Part shown: piece by piece, positions 9,301 to 22,800 of the stretch
Layout: each line of letters starts with the position of its first letter
Numbering within the stretch: position 1 is the stretch's first letter
Source: Calliopsis andreniformis
Taxonomy: Eukaryota > Arthropoda > Insecta > Hymenoptera > Andrenidae
Assembly: GCF_051401765.1 (NCBI RefSeq)
Contig: NW_027480449.1
Span: 4,898,001-4,962,000 of the forward strand
Length of the DNA stretch: 64,000 bases
Direction of reading: 5' to 3'
The notes under the pieces: generated by a model
The model's input: only the letters and a program-made list of their open reading frames with translations
What the model was told of the DNA's origin: nothing
Databases searched by the model: none
Translations under genes and position numbers: made by a program

Positions 9301-12300
9301 GAGGATTGGGTATTGAGGATTGAATAATGAGGATTGAGGATTGAGTATTGAGGATTGAGGATTGAAGATTGAGTACTGAGGATTGAAGATTAAGATTGAG
9401 GGTTGAGGATTGAGGATTGAGGATTGAGGTTTGAGGATTGAAGATTGAGGATTGCGTATTGAGGATAGAACATTGAGGATTGAAGATTGAGGATTGAGGG
9501 TTGAAGATTGAGGATCGAGGATTGAGGATTGAGGATTGAGGATTGAGGATTGAAGAATGAGGATTGAGGATTGAGGATTGAGGATTGAGTATTGAAGACT
9601 GAGTATTGAGGATTGAAGATTGAGGATTGAGGAGTGAGTACAGAAAATTGAGGATTTGGGACTGAGGATTGAAGATTGGGGTTTGAGGATCGAGGATTGA
9701 GGATTGAGGATTGAGGATTGAGGATTGAGGATTGAAGATTGAGGATTGAGGATTGAGGATTGAGGATTGAGGATTGAGGATTGAAGATTGAATATTGATG
9801 ATTAAACATTGAGGGTTGAGGATTGAGGGTTGTGGATTGAGGACGAGGACTGAGTGTTGAATATTGATGTCTGAGGTCTGAGGATTGAGGATTGAGAATT
9901 GAGAATTGAGGATTGAGGATTGAAGATTGAGGATTGGGTATTGAGGATAGACGAATGAGGATTGATGAATGAGGATTGAGGATTGAAGATTGAATATTGA
10001 TGATTATACATTGAGGGTTGAGCATTGAGGGTTGTGGATTGAGGACGAGGACTGAGTGTTGAATATTGATGTCTGAGGTCTGAGGATTGAGGATTGAGAA
10101 TTGAGAATTGAGGATTGAGGATTGAAGATTGAGGATTGGGTATTGAGGATTGACGAATGAGGATTGAGGATTGCGGATTGAGGATTGAGGATTGAGTATT
10201 GAGGATTGAAGACTGAGTGTTGAGGGTTGAGTGATGAGAATTGATGTTTGTGGATAGAGATTTGAAGATTGCAGATTGAGTATTGAGTATTGAAAACTGT
10301 GAATAGATGATATTCTCTTGAGGATTGAGGATTGACAACTGATTGTTGAGGACTGAGGGCTGAAGGTTGAGGATTCAGGATTGAGGATTCAGGATTGTGG
10401 ATTGAGGATTGAGGATTGAGAATTGAAGATTGAGGATTGAGTATTGGGGGTTTTGGATTGAGGACGAGGACTGAGGGTTGAGTATTGATGTTTGAGGTCT
10501 GAGGATTGAGGATTGAGGATTGCGAATTGAGGATTGCGGGTTGAGGATTGAGGATTGAAGATTGAGTATTGAGGATTGAAGGTTGAGGATTGTGGATTGA
10601 GGATTGAGGATTGAGGCTTGAATATTGAGGATTGGGGACTGAGTGTTGAGGGTTGAGTGATGAGAATTGATGTTTGTGGATAGAGATTTGAAGATTGCAG
10701 GTTGAGTATTGAGTATTGAAAACTGTGAAATCATGATATTCTATTGAGGATTGAGGATGGACCACTGACTGTGGAGGACTGAGGGCTGAAGATTGAGGAT
10801 TGAGGATTGAGGATTGAGGATTGAGGATTGAGGATTGAAGATTGAGTATCGAGGATTGGAGATTGAGGATTGAGGATTGAGGATTGAGGATTGAGGATTG
10901 AGGATTGAAGATTGAGGTTTGAGGATTGAGGATTGAGGATTGAGGATTGAAGATTGAGGATTGGGTATTGAGGATTGAATAATGAGGATTGAGGATTGAG
11001 TATTGAGGATTGAGGATTGAAGATTGAGTACTGAGGATTGAAGATTAAGATTGAGGGTTGAGGATTGAGGATTGAGGATTGAGGTTTGAGGATTGAAGAT
11101 TGAGGATTGCGTATTGAGGATACCACATTGAGGATTGAAGATTGAGGATTGAGGGTTGAAGATTGAGGATCGAGGATTGAGGATTGAGGATTGAGGATTG
11201 AGGATTGAAGAATGAGGATTGAGGATTGAGGATTGAGGATTGAGTATTGAAGACTGAGTATTGAGGATTGAAGATTGAGGATTGAGGAGTGAGTACAGAA
11301 AATTGAGGATTTGGGACTGAGGATTGAAGATTGGGGTTTGAGGATCGAGGATTGAGGATTGAGGATTGAGGATTGAGGATTGAGGATTGAAGATTGAGGA
11401 TTGAGGATTGAGGATTGAGGATTGAGGATTGAGGATTGAAGATTGAATATTGATGATTAAACATTGAGGGTTGAGGATTGAGGGTTGTGGATTGAGGACG
11501 AGGACTGAGTGTTGAATATTGATGTCTGAGGTCTGAGGATTGAGGATTGAGAATTGAGAATTGAGGATTGAGGATTGAAGATTGAGGATTGGGTATTGAG
11601 GATAGACGAATGAGGATTGAGGATTGAGGATTGAGGATTGAAGATTGAATATTGATGATTAAACATTGAGGGTTGAGGATTGAGGGTTGTGGATTGAGGA
11701 CGAGGACTGAGTGTTGAATATTGATGTCTGAGGTCTGAGGATTGAGGATTGAGAATTGAGAATTGAGGATTGAGGATTGAAGATTGAGGATTGGGTATTG
11801 AGGATTGACGAATGAGGATTGAGGATTGCGGATTGAGGATTGAGGATTGAGTATTGAGGATTGAAGACTGAGTGTTGAGGGTTGAGTGATGAGAATTGAT
11901 GTTTGTGGATAGAGATTTGAAGATTGCAGATTGAGTATTGAGTATTGAAAACTGTGAATTGATGATATTCTCTTGAGGATTGAGGATTCACAACTGATTG
12001 TTGAGGACTGAGGGCTGAAGGTTGAGGATTCAGGATTGAGGATTCAGGATTGTGGATTGAGGATTGAGGATTGAGAATTGAAGATTGAGGATTGAGTATT
12101 GGGGGTTTTGGATTGAGGACGAGGACTGAGGGTTGAGTATTGATGTTTGAGGTCTGAGGATTGAGGGTTGAGGATTGTGAATTGAGGATTGAGGATTGAA
12201 GATTGAGGATTGGGTATTGAGGATTGAAGAATGAGGACTGAGTATTGAGGATTGAGGATTGAAGATTGAGTATTGAGCATTGAATATTGACGCTTGAGGA
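9301..12300 (+). repeat. A, B, A module stretch with paired L2 landmarks
   Basis: This holds core A at 10225-10364, B at 10651-10790 and A at 11880-12019, with L2 landmarks at 9639 and 11294. The A to B spacing of only 426 bp arises because sequence downstream of the A core jumps straight into the B module near 10500, a shorter join than the 754 bp seen at 4045-4799. The second-copy equivalents are A 21918, B 22344 and A 23566 at the same spacing. Copies at 11880 and 23566 share a GATTCAC unit just before the dyad. Confidence 0.85.
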
Positions 12301-12500
12301 TTGAGGATTGAGGATTGAGGATTGAGGATTGAGGATTGAGGATTGAAGATTGAGTACTGAGGATTGAAAATTGAGGATTGAGGATTGAGGTTTGAGGATT
12401 GAGGATTGAAGATTGAGTACTGAGGATTGAAGATTAAGATTGAGGATTGATGATTGAGGATTGAGGATTGAAGATTGAGGATTGGGGACTGAGTATTGAG

Positions 12501-12640
12501 GGTTGAGTGATGAGAATTGATGCTTGTGGATTGAGGTCTGAAGATTGCAGATTGAGTATTAAGTATTGAAAACTGTGAATTGAGGATATTCTATTGAGGA
12601 TTGAGGATTGACAACTGATTGTTGAGGACTTAGGGCTGAA
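12501..12640 (+). repeat. 140-bp core, type C (first of 7)
   Basis: Marked by GCTTGTG GATTGAG GTCTGAA in place of GTTTGTG GATAGAG ATTTGAA, by TATTAAG, and by GACTTAG near the end. Starts: 12501, 15397, 17972, 24187, 27083, 29603, 40838. The copy at 17972 ends GGCTGCA; the one at 29603 starts GGCTGAG and ends TGCTGAA. Confidence 0.9.
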
Positions 12641-13571
12641 GATTGAGGATTCAGGGTTGAGGATTCAGGATTGAGGTTTGAGGACTGAGGATTGAGGGTT
12701 GAGGATTGAGGATTGAGGATTGAGGATTGAAGACTGAGGATTGGGTATTGAAGATTGAACATTCAGGATTGAGTGTTGAGGATAGAGGATTGAGGATTGA
12801 GGATTGAAGGTTGAATATTAATGACTGAATATTGAGGATTGAGGATTGAGGGTTGTGGATTGAGGACGAGGACTGAGGGCTGAGTATTGATGTTTGAAGT
12901 CTGAGGATTCAGGATTGAAGATTGAGTATTGAGGATAGAAGACTGAGGATTGAGGATTGTCGATTAAGGATTGAGGATGAGGTCTGAGGGTTGAGGATTG
13001 AGGTTTGAGGACTGAGGACTGAGGATTGAGAATTAAGAATTGAGTATTGAGGATTGAGGATTGAAGATTGAGGATTGGGTATTGAGGATTGAAGAATGAG
13101 GATTGAGGATTGAGGATTGAGGATTGAGGATTGAAGATTGAGTATTGAGCATTGAAGCCTGACGATTGAGGATTGAGGATTGAGGATTGAGGATTGAGGA
13201 TGGAGGATTGAAGATTGAGTATTGAGGATTGAAGATTGAGGATCGAGGATTGAGGATTGAGGATTGAGGATAGAGGATTGAAGAATGAGGTTTGAGGGTT
13301 GAGGATTGAGGATGGAGGATTGAAGATTGAGTATTGAGGATTGAAGATTGAGGATCGAGGATTGAGGATTGAGGATTGAGGATAGAGGATTGAAGAATGA
13401 GTTTTGAGGGTTGAGGATTGAGGATTGAGGATTGAAGACTGAGTATTGAGGATTGAAGATTGAGGATTGAGGAGTGAGTATTGAAGATTGAGGATTTGGG
13501 ACTGAGGATTGAAGATTGGGGTTTGAGGATTGAGGATTGAGGATTGAGGATTGAGGGTTGAGGAATGAAGA

Positions 13572-15176
13572 TTAAGATTGAGGATTGAGGATTGAGGATT
13601 GAGGATTGAGGATTGAGGATTGAGGATTGAGGATTGAGGATTGAGGATTGAAGATTGAGGATTGCGTATTGAGGATAGAACATTGAGGATTGAGTATTGA
13701 GTATTGAGGATTGAGGATTGAGGATTGAAGATTGAATATTGATGATTGAAGATTGAGGATCGAGGATTGAGGGTTGTGGAATGAGGACGAGGACTGAGGG
13801 TTGAGTATTGATGTTTGAGGTCTGAGGATTGAGGATCGAGGATTGAAGATTGAGTATTGAGGATTGAAGATTGACGATTGAGGATTGAGGATTGAGGATT
13901 GAGGATTGAGGATTGAGGATTGAGGATTGAAGATTGAGTATTGGGTATTGAAGATTGAGGATTGAGGATTGAGGATTGTGGATTGAGGATTGAAGATTGA
14001 GTACTGAGGATTGAAGATTAAGATTGAGGATTGAGGATTGAGGATTGAGGATTGAGGATTGAGGATTGAAGATTGAATATTGAGGATTGAAGATTGAGGA
14101 TTGAGCATTGAGGATTGAGGATTGAAGATTGAGTATTGAGGATTGAAGATTGAGGATTGAGGATTGAGGATTAAGGATTGAGGATTGAGGATTGAGGATT
14201 GCGCATAGAAGATTGAGGATTGGGTATTGCGGATTGAACATTGAGGATTGAGGATTGAGGATTGAGGATTGAGGACTGAAGGTTGAATATTTATGATTGA
14301 ATATTGAGGATTGACGATTGATGGTTGTGGATTGAGGACGAGGACTGAGGGTTGACTACTGCTGTTTGAGGTCTGAGGATTGAGGATTGAGGATTGAGAA
14401 TTGAGGATTGAGGATTGAGGATTGAAGACTGAGTGCTGAGGGTTGAGTGATGAGAATTGATGTTTGTGGATAGAGATTTGAAGATTGCAGATTAAGTATT
14501 GAGTATTGAAGACTGTGAATTGATGATATTCTCTTGAGGATTGAGGATTGACAACTGATTGTTGAGGACTGAGGGCTGAAGGTTGAGGAATCAGGATTGA
14601 GGATTCAGGATTGTGGATTGAGGATTGAGGATTGAGAATTGAAGATTGAGGATTGAGTATTGGGGGTTGTGGATTGAGGACGAGGACTGAGGGTTGTGTA
14701 TTGATGTTTGAGGTCTGAGGATTGAGGGTTGAGGATTGAGAATTGAGGATTGAGGATTGAAGATTGAGGATTGGGTATTGAGGATTGAAGAATGAGGATT
14801 GAGTACTGAGTATTGAGGATTGAGGATTGAAGATTGAGTATTGAGCATTGAATATTGACGCTTGAGGATTGAGGATTGAGGATTGAGGATTGAGGATTGA
14901 GGATTGAGGATTGAAGATTGAGTACTGAGGATTGAAAATTGAGGATTGAGGATTGAGGTTTGAGGATTGAGGATTGAAGATTGAGGATTGAGTATTGGGG
15001 GTTTTGGATTGAGGACGAGGACTGAGGGTTGAGTATTGATGTTTGAGGTCTGAGGATTGAGGGTTGAGGATTGTGAATTGAGGATTGAGGATTGAAGATT
15101 GAGGATTGGGTATTGAGGATTGAAGAATGAGGACTGAGTATTGAGGATTGAGGATTGAAGATTGAGTATTGAGCAT
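13572..15176 (-). other. 534-codon open frame, repeated at 25258-26862, probably not a gene
   Basis: A frame of NPQSSIL-type repeats spanning the A' core at 14441. An apparently identical protein is encoded 11,686 bp to the right, reflecting near-identity of the 11.8-kb DNA copies rather than evident selection on protein. A DNA difference (14697 T against 26383 A) changes the peptide of an overlapping frame (14591-14848) and leaves this one unchanged. One site is too little to infer constraint. Confidence 0.8.
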
Positions 15177-18100
15177 TGAATATTGACGCTTGAGGATTGA
15201 GGATTGAGGATTGAGGATTGAGGATTGAGGATTGAGGATTGAAGATTGAGTACTGAGGATTGAAAATTGAGGATTGAGGATTGAGGTTTGAGGATTGAGG
15301 ATTGAAGATTGAGTACTGAGGATTGAAGATTAAGATTGAGGATTGATGATTGAGGATTGAGGATTGAAGATTGAGGATTGGGGACTGAGTATTGAGGGTT
15401 GAGTGATGAGAATTGATGCTTGTGGATTGAGGTCTGAAGATTGCAGATTGAGTATTAAGTATTGAAAACTGTGAATTGAGGATATTCTATTGAGGATTGA
15501 GGATTGACAACTGATTGTTGAGGACTTAGGGCTGAAGATTGAGGATTCAGGGTTGAGGATTCAGGATTGAGGTTTGAGGACTGAGGATTGAGGGTTGAGG
15601 ATTGAGGATTGAGGATTGAGGATTGAAGACTGAGGATTGGGTATTGAAGATTGAACATTCAGGATTGAGTGTTGAGGATAGAGGATTGAGGATTGAGGAT
15701 TGAAGGTTGAATATTAATGACTGAATATTGAGGATTGAGGATTGAGGGTTGTGGATTGAGGACGAGGACTGAGGGCTGAGTATTGATGTTTGAAGTCTGA
15801 GGATTCAGGATTGAAGATTGAGTATTGAGGATAGAAGACTGAGGATTGAGGATTGTCGATTAAGGATTGAGGATGAGGTCTGAGGGTTGAGGATTGAGGT
15901 TTGAGGACTGAGGACTGAGGATTGAGAATTAAGAATTGAGTATTGAGGATTGAGGATTGAAGATTGAGGATTGGGTATTGAGGATTGAAGAATGAGGATT
16001 GAGGATTGAGGATTGAGGATTGAGGATTGAAGATTGAGTATTGAGCATTGAAGCCTGACGATTGAGGATTGAGGATTGAGGATTGAGGACTGAGGATGGA
16101 GGATTGAAGATTGAGTATTGAGGATTGAAGATTGAGGATCGAGGATTGAGGATTGAGGATTGAGGATAGAGGATTGAAGAATGAGGTTTGAGGGTTGAGG
16201 ATTGAGGATGGAGGATTGAAGATTGAGTATTGAGGATTGAAGATTGAGGATCGAGGATTGAGGATTGAGGATTGAGGATTGAGGATAGAGGATTGAAGAA
16301 TGAGTTTTGAGGGTTGAGGATTGAGGATTGAGGATTGAAGACTGAGTATTGAGGATTGAAGATTGAGGATTGAGGAGTGAGTATTGAAGATTGAGGATTT
16401 GGGACTGAGGATTGAAGATTGGGGTTTGAGGATTGAGGATTGAGGATTGAGGATTGAGGGTTGAGGAATGAAGATTAAGATTGAGGATTGAGGATTGAGG
16501 ATTGAGGATTGAGGATTGAGGATTGAGGATTGAGGATTGAGGATTGAGGATTGAAGATTGAGGATTGCGTATTGAGGATAGAACATTGAGGATTGAGTAT
16601 TGAGTATTGAGGATTGAGGATTGAGGATTGAAGATTGAATATTGATGATTTAAGATTGAGGATCGAGGATTGAGGGTTGTGGAATGAGGACGAGGACTGA
16701 GGGTTGAGTATTGATGTTTGAGGTCTGAGGATTGAGGATCGAGGATTGAAGATTGAGTATTGAGGATTGAAGATTGACGATTGAGGATTGAGGATTGAGG
16801 ATTGAGGATTGAGGATTGAGGATTGAGGATTGAAGATTGAGTATTGGGTATTGAAGATTGAGGATTGAGGATTGAGGATTGTGGATTGAGGATTGAAGAT
16901 TGAGTACTGAGGATTGAAGATTAAGATTGAGGATTGAGGATTGAGGATTGAGGATTGAGGATTGAGGATTGAAGATTGAATATTGAGGATTGAAGATTGA
17001 GGATTGAGCATTGAGGATTGAGGATTGAAGATTGAGTATTGAGGATTGAAGATTGAGGATTGAGGATTGAGGATTAAGGATTGAGGATTGAGGATTGAGG
17101 ATTGCGCATAGAAGATTGAGGATTGGGTATTGCGGATTGAACATTGAGGATTGAGGATTGAGGATTGAGGATTGAGGACTGAAGGTTGAATATTTATGAT
17201 TGAATATTGAGGATTGACGATTGATGGTTGTGGATTGAGGACGAGGACTGAGGGTTGACTACTGCTGTTTGAGGTCTGAGGATTGAGGATTGAGGATTGA
17301 GAATTGAGGATTGAGGATTGAGGATTGAAGACTGAGTGCTGAGGGTTGAGTGATGAGAATTGATGTTTGTGGATAGAGATTTGAAGATTGCAGATTAAGT
17401 ATTGAGTATTGAAGACTGTGAATTGATGATATTCTCTTGAGGATTGAGGATTGACAACTGATTGTTGAGGACTGAGGGCTGAAGGTTGAGGAATCAGGAT
17501 TGAGGATTCAGGATTGTGGATTGAGGATTGAGGATTGAGAATTGAAGATTGAGGATTGAGTATTGGGGGTTGTGGATTGAGGACGAGGACTGAGGGTTGA
17601 GTATTGATGTTTGAGGTCTGAGGATTGAGGGTTGAGGATTGAGAATTGAGGATTGAGGATTGAAGATTGAGGATTGGGTATTGAGGATTGAAGAATGAGG
17701 ATTGAGTACTGAGTATTGAGGATTGAGGATTGAAGATTGAGTATTGAGCATTGAATATTGACGCTTGAGGATTGAGGATTGAGGATTGAGGATTGAGGAT
17801 TGAGGATTGAGGATTGAAGATTGAGTACTGAGGATTGAAAATTGAGGATTGAGGATTGAGGTTTGAGGATTGAGGATTGAAGATTGAGTACTGAGTATTG
17901 AAGATTAAGATTGAGGATTGATGATTGAGGATTGAGGATTGAAGATTGAGGATTGGGGACTGAGTATTGAGGGTTGAGTGATGAGAATTGATGCTTGTGG
18001 ATTGAGGTCTGAAGATTGCAGATTGAGTATTAAGTATTGAAAACTGTGAATTGAGGATATTCTATTGAGGATTGAGGATTGACAACTGATTGTTGAGGAC

Positions 18101-19846
18101 TTAGGGCTGCAGATTGAGGATTCAGGGTTGAGGAGTCAGGATTGAGGTTTGAGGACTGAGGATTGAGGGTTGAGGATTGAGGATTGAGGATTGAGGATTG
18201 AAGACTGAGGATTGGGTATTGAAGATTGAACATTCAGGATTGAGTGTTGAGGATAGAGGATTGAGGATTGTGGATTGAAGGTTGAATATTAATGACTGAA
18301 TATTGAGGATTGAGGATTGAGGGTTGTGGATTGAGGACGAGGACTGAGGGCTGAGTATTGATGTTTGAAGTCTGAGGATTCAGGATTGAAGATTGAGTAT
18401 TGAGGATAGAAGACTGAGGATTGAGGATTGTCGATTAAGGATTGAGGATGAGGTCTGAGGGTTGAGGATTGAGGTCTGAGGACTGAGGACTGAGGATTGA
18501 GAATTAAGAATTGAGTATTGAGGATTGAGGATTGAAGATTGAGGATTGGGTATTGAGGATTGAAGAATGAGGATTGAGGATTGAGGATTGAGGATTGAGG
18601 ATTGAAGATTGAGTATTGAGCATTGAAGCCTGACGATTGAGGATTGAGGATTGAGGATTGAGGATTGAGGATGGAGGATTGAAGATTGAGTATTGAGGAT
18701 TGAAGATTGAGGATCGAGGATTGAGGATTGAGGATTGAGGATAGAGGATTGAAGAATGAGGTTTGAGGGTTGAGGATTGGGGATTGAGGATTGAAGACTG
18801 AGTATTGAGGATTGAAGATTGAGGATTGAGGAGTGAGTATTGAAGATTGAGGATTTGGGACTGAGGATTGAAGATTGGGGTTTGAGGATTGAAGATTGAG
18901 GATTGAGGATTGAGGGTTGAGGAATGAAGATTAAGATTGAGGATTGAGGATTGAGGATTGAGGATTGAGGATTGAGGATTGAGGATTGAGGATTGAGGAT
19001 TGAAGATTGAGGATTGCGTATTGAGGATAGAACATTGAGGATTGAGTATTGAGTATTGAGGATTGAGGATTGAGGATTGAAGATTGAATATTGATGATTG
19101 AAGATTGAGGATCGAGGATTGAGGATTGAGGATTGAGGATTGCGGATAGAAGATTGAGGATTGGGTATTGCGGATTGAACATTGAGGATTGAGGATTGAG
19201 GATTGAGGATTGAGGACTGAAGATTGAATATTGATGATTGAATATTGAGGATTGAGGATTGATGGTTGTGGATTGAGGACGAGGACTGAGGGTTGACTAC
19301 TGCTGTTTGAGGTCTGAGGATTGAGGATTGAGGATTGAGGATTGGGGATTGAGGATTGAGGATTGAGGATTGAGGATTGAGGATTGAAGATTGAGGATTG
19401 CGTATTGAGGATAGAACATTGAGGATTGAGTATTGAGTATTGAGGATTGAGGATTGAGGATTGAAGATTGAATATTGATGATTGAAGATTGAGGATCGAG
19501 GATTGAGGGTTGTGGAATGAGGACGAGGCCTGAGGGTTGAGTATTGATGTTTGAGGTCTGAGGATTGAAGAATGAGGATTGAGGATTGAGGATTGAGGAT
19601 TGAGGATTGAAGAATGAGGATTGAGGATTGAGGATTGAGGATTGAGTATTGAAGACTGAGTATTGAGGATTGAAGATTGAGGATTGAGGAGTGAGTACAG
19701 AAAATTGAGGATTTGGGACTGAGGATTGAAGATTGGGGTTTGAGGATCGAGGATTGAGGATTGAGGATTGAGGATTGAGGATTGAGGATTGAAGATTGAG
19801 GATTGAGGATTGAGGATTGAGGATTGAGGATTGAGGATTGAAGATT

Positions 19847-22800
19847 GAGGATTGGGTATTGAGGATTGAAGTATGAGGATTGAGGATTGAGGATTGAGGA
19901 TTGAGGAGTGAATATTGAGTATTGAGGATTGAAGATCGACTATTGAGGATTGCGAATTGAGGATTGCGGGTTGAGGATTGAGGATTGAAGATTGAGTATT
20001 GAGGATTGAAGGTTGAGGATTGTGGATTGAGGATTTAGGATTGAGGCTTGAATATTGAGGATTGGGGACTGAGTGTTGAGGGTTGAGTGATGAGAATTGA
20101 TGTTTGTGGATAGAGATTTGAAGATTGCAGGTTGAGTATTGAGTATTGAAAACTGTGAAATCATGATATTCTATTGAGGATTGAGGATGGACCACTGACT
20201 GTGGAGGACTGAGGGCTGAAGATTGAGGATTCAGGATTGGGGATTGAGGATTGAGGTTTGAGGACTGAGGATTGAGGATTGAGGATTGAGGATTGAGGAT
20301 TGAGGATTGAGGATTGAAGACTGAGGATCGGGTATTGAGGATTGAACATTGATGATTGAGGATTGAGGATTGAGGATTGAGGGTTGAGGATTGAGGATTG
20401 AAGATTAAGATTGAGGATTGAGGATTGAGGATTGCGAATTGAGGATTGCGGGTTGAGGATTGAGGATTGAAGATTGAGTATTGAGGATTGAAGGTTGAGG
20501 ATTGTGGATTGAGGATTGAGGATTGAGGATTGAAGATCGACTATTGAGGATTGCGAATTGAGGATTGCGGGTTGAGGATTGAGGATTGAAGATTGAGTAT
20601 TGAGGATTGAAGGTTGAGGATTGTGGATTGAGGATTGAGGATTGAGGCTTGAATATTGAGGATTGGGGACTGAGTGTTGAGGGTTGAGTGATGAGAATTG
20701 ATGTTTGTGGATAGAGATTTGAAGATTGCAGGTTGAGTATTGAGTATTGAAAACTGTGAAATCATGATATTCTATTGAGGATTGAGGATGGACCACTGAC
20801 TGTGGAGGACTGAGGGCTGAAGATTGAGGATTCAGGATTGGGGATTGAGGATTGAGGTTTGAGGACTGAGGATTGAGGATTGAGGATTGAGGATTGAGGA
20901 TTGAGGATTGAGGATTGAAGACTGAGGATCGGGTATTGAGGATTGAACATTGATGATTGAGGATTGAGGATTGAGGATTGAGGATTGAGGATTGAGGATT
21001 GAGGATTGAAGATTGAGTATCGAGGATTGGAGATTGAGGATTGAGGATTGAGGATTGAAGATTGAGTACTGAGGATTGAAGATTAAGATTGAGGGTTGAG
21101 GATTGAGGATTGAGGATTGAGGTTTGAGGATTGAAGATTGAGGATTGCGTATTGAGGATAGAACATTGAGGATTGAAGATTGAGGATTGAGGGTTGAAGA
21201 TTGAGGATCGAGGATTGAGGATTGAGGATTGAGGATTGAGGATTGAAGAATGAGGATTGAGGATTGAGGATTGAGGATTGAGTATTGAAGACTGAGTATT
21301 GAGGATTGAAGATTGAGGATTGAGGAGTGAGTACAGAAAATTGAGGATTTGGGACTGAGGATTGAAGATTGGGGTTTGAGGATCGAGGATTGAGGATTGA
21401 GGATTGAGGATTGAGGATTGAGGATTGAAGATTGAGGATTGAGGATTGAGGATTGAGGATTGAGGATTGAGGATTGAAGATTGAATATTGATGATTAAAC
21501 ATTGAGGGTTGAGGATTGAGGGTTGTGGATTGAGGACGAGGACTGAGTGTTGAATATTGATGTCTGAGGTCTGAGGATTGAGGATTGAGAATTGAGAATT
21601 GAGGATTGAGGATTGAAGATTGAGGATTGGGTATTGAGGATAGACGAATGAGGATTGATGAATGAGGATTGAGGATTGAAGATTGAATATTGATGATTAA
21701 ACATTGAGGGTTGAGCATTGAGGGTTGTGGATTGAGGACGAGGACTGAGTGTTGAATATTGATGTCTGAGGTCTGAGGATTGAGGATTGAGAATTGAGAA
21801 TTGAGGATTGAGGATTGAAGATTGAGGATTGGGTATTGAGGATTGACGAATGAGGATTGAGGATTGCGGATTGAGGATTGAGGATTGAGTATTGAGGATT
21901 GAAGACTGAGTGTTGAGGGTTGAGTGATGAGAATTGATGTTTGTGGATAGAGATTTGAAGATTGCAGATTGAGTATTGAGTATTGAAAACTGTGAATTGA
22001 TGATATTCTCTTGAGGATTGAGGATTGACAACTGATTGTTGAGGACTGAGGGCTGAAGGTTGAGGATTCAGGATTGAGGATTCAGGATTGTGGATTGAGG
22101 ATTGAGGATTGAGAATTGAAGATTGAGGATTGAGTATTGGGGGTTTTGGATTGAGGACGAGGACTGAGGGTTGAGTATTGATGTTTGAGGTCTGAGGATT
22201 GAGGATTGAGGATTGCGAATTGAGGATTGCGGGTTGAGGATTGAGGATTGAAGATTGAGTATTGAGGATTGAAGGTTGAGGATTGTGGATTGAGGATTGA
22301 GGATTGAGGCTTGAATATTGAGGATTGGGGACTGAGTGTTGAGGGTTGAGTGATGAGAATTGATGTTTGTGGATAGAGATTTGAAGATTGCAGGTTGAGT
22401 ATTGAGTATTGAAAACTGTGAAATCATGATATTCTATTGAGGATTGAGGATGGACCACTGACTGTGGAGGACTGAGGGCTGAAGATTGAGGATTGAGGAT
22501 TGAGGATTGAGGATTGAGGATTGAGGATTGAAGATTGAGTATCGAGGATTGGAGATTGAGGATTGAGGATTGAGGATTGAGGATTGAGGATTGAAGATTG
22601 AGGTTTGAGGATTGAGGATTGAGGATTGAGGATTGAAGATTGAGGATTGGGTATTGAGGATTGAATAATGAGGATTGAGGATTGAGTATTGAGGATTGAG
22701 GATTGAAGATTGAGTACTGAGGATTCAAGATTAAGATTGAGGGTTGAGGATTGAGGATTGAGGATTGAGGTTTGAGGATTGAAGATTGAGGATTGCGTAT

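Larger units (their letters stand above)
12301..19560 (+). repeat. C/A' series: 2.9-kb and 2.6-kb tandem units
   Basis: C cores at 12501, 15397 and 17972 mark three tandem units (spacings 2896 and 2575 bp). A' cores lie at 14441 and 17344. The third unit has no A' core before the series ends. L2 landmarks here carry the TATTGAA start (13479, 16382, 18838) rather than TACAGAA. L3 is present at 14197 and 17100 in its CATAG form and at 19138 in its GATAG form. Small differences between units include GACTGAG for GATTGAG near 16090 and a TTAAG change near 16650. Confidence 0.85.
8028..19846 (+). repeat. 11.8-kb unit, first copy
   Basis: From about 8028, where the distinctive unit GAAGTATG follows, the sequence runs parallel to 19847 onward. 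The offset steps 11819, 11693, 11686, 11631 bp. All but the 11819-to-11693 and 11686-to-11631 steps are single units; those two are 126 and 55 bp. Cores: B 8262, B 8863, A 10225, B 10651, A 11880, C 12501, A' 14441, C 15397, A' 17344, C 17972. Homology to the second copy fades near 19565. The last about 280 bp (19565-19846) is a join carrying an L2 landmark at 19696. Boundaries were read by eye and may be off by tens of bases. Confidence 0.8.

Noticed and set aside
19565..19846. Assembly mis-join at the unit boundary
   Set aside because: The seam carries ordinary satellite modules with an intact L2 block, and similar seams occur at other duplications, so it reads as biological. It cannot be excluded without raw reads, and is noted as a check in the findings.
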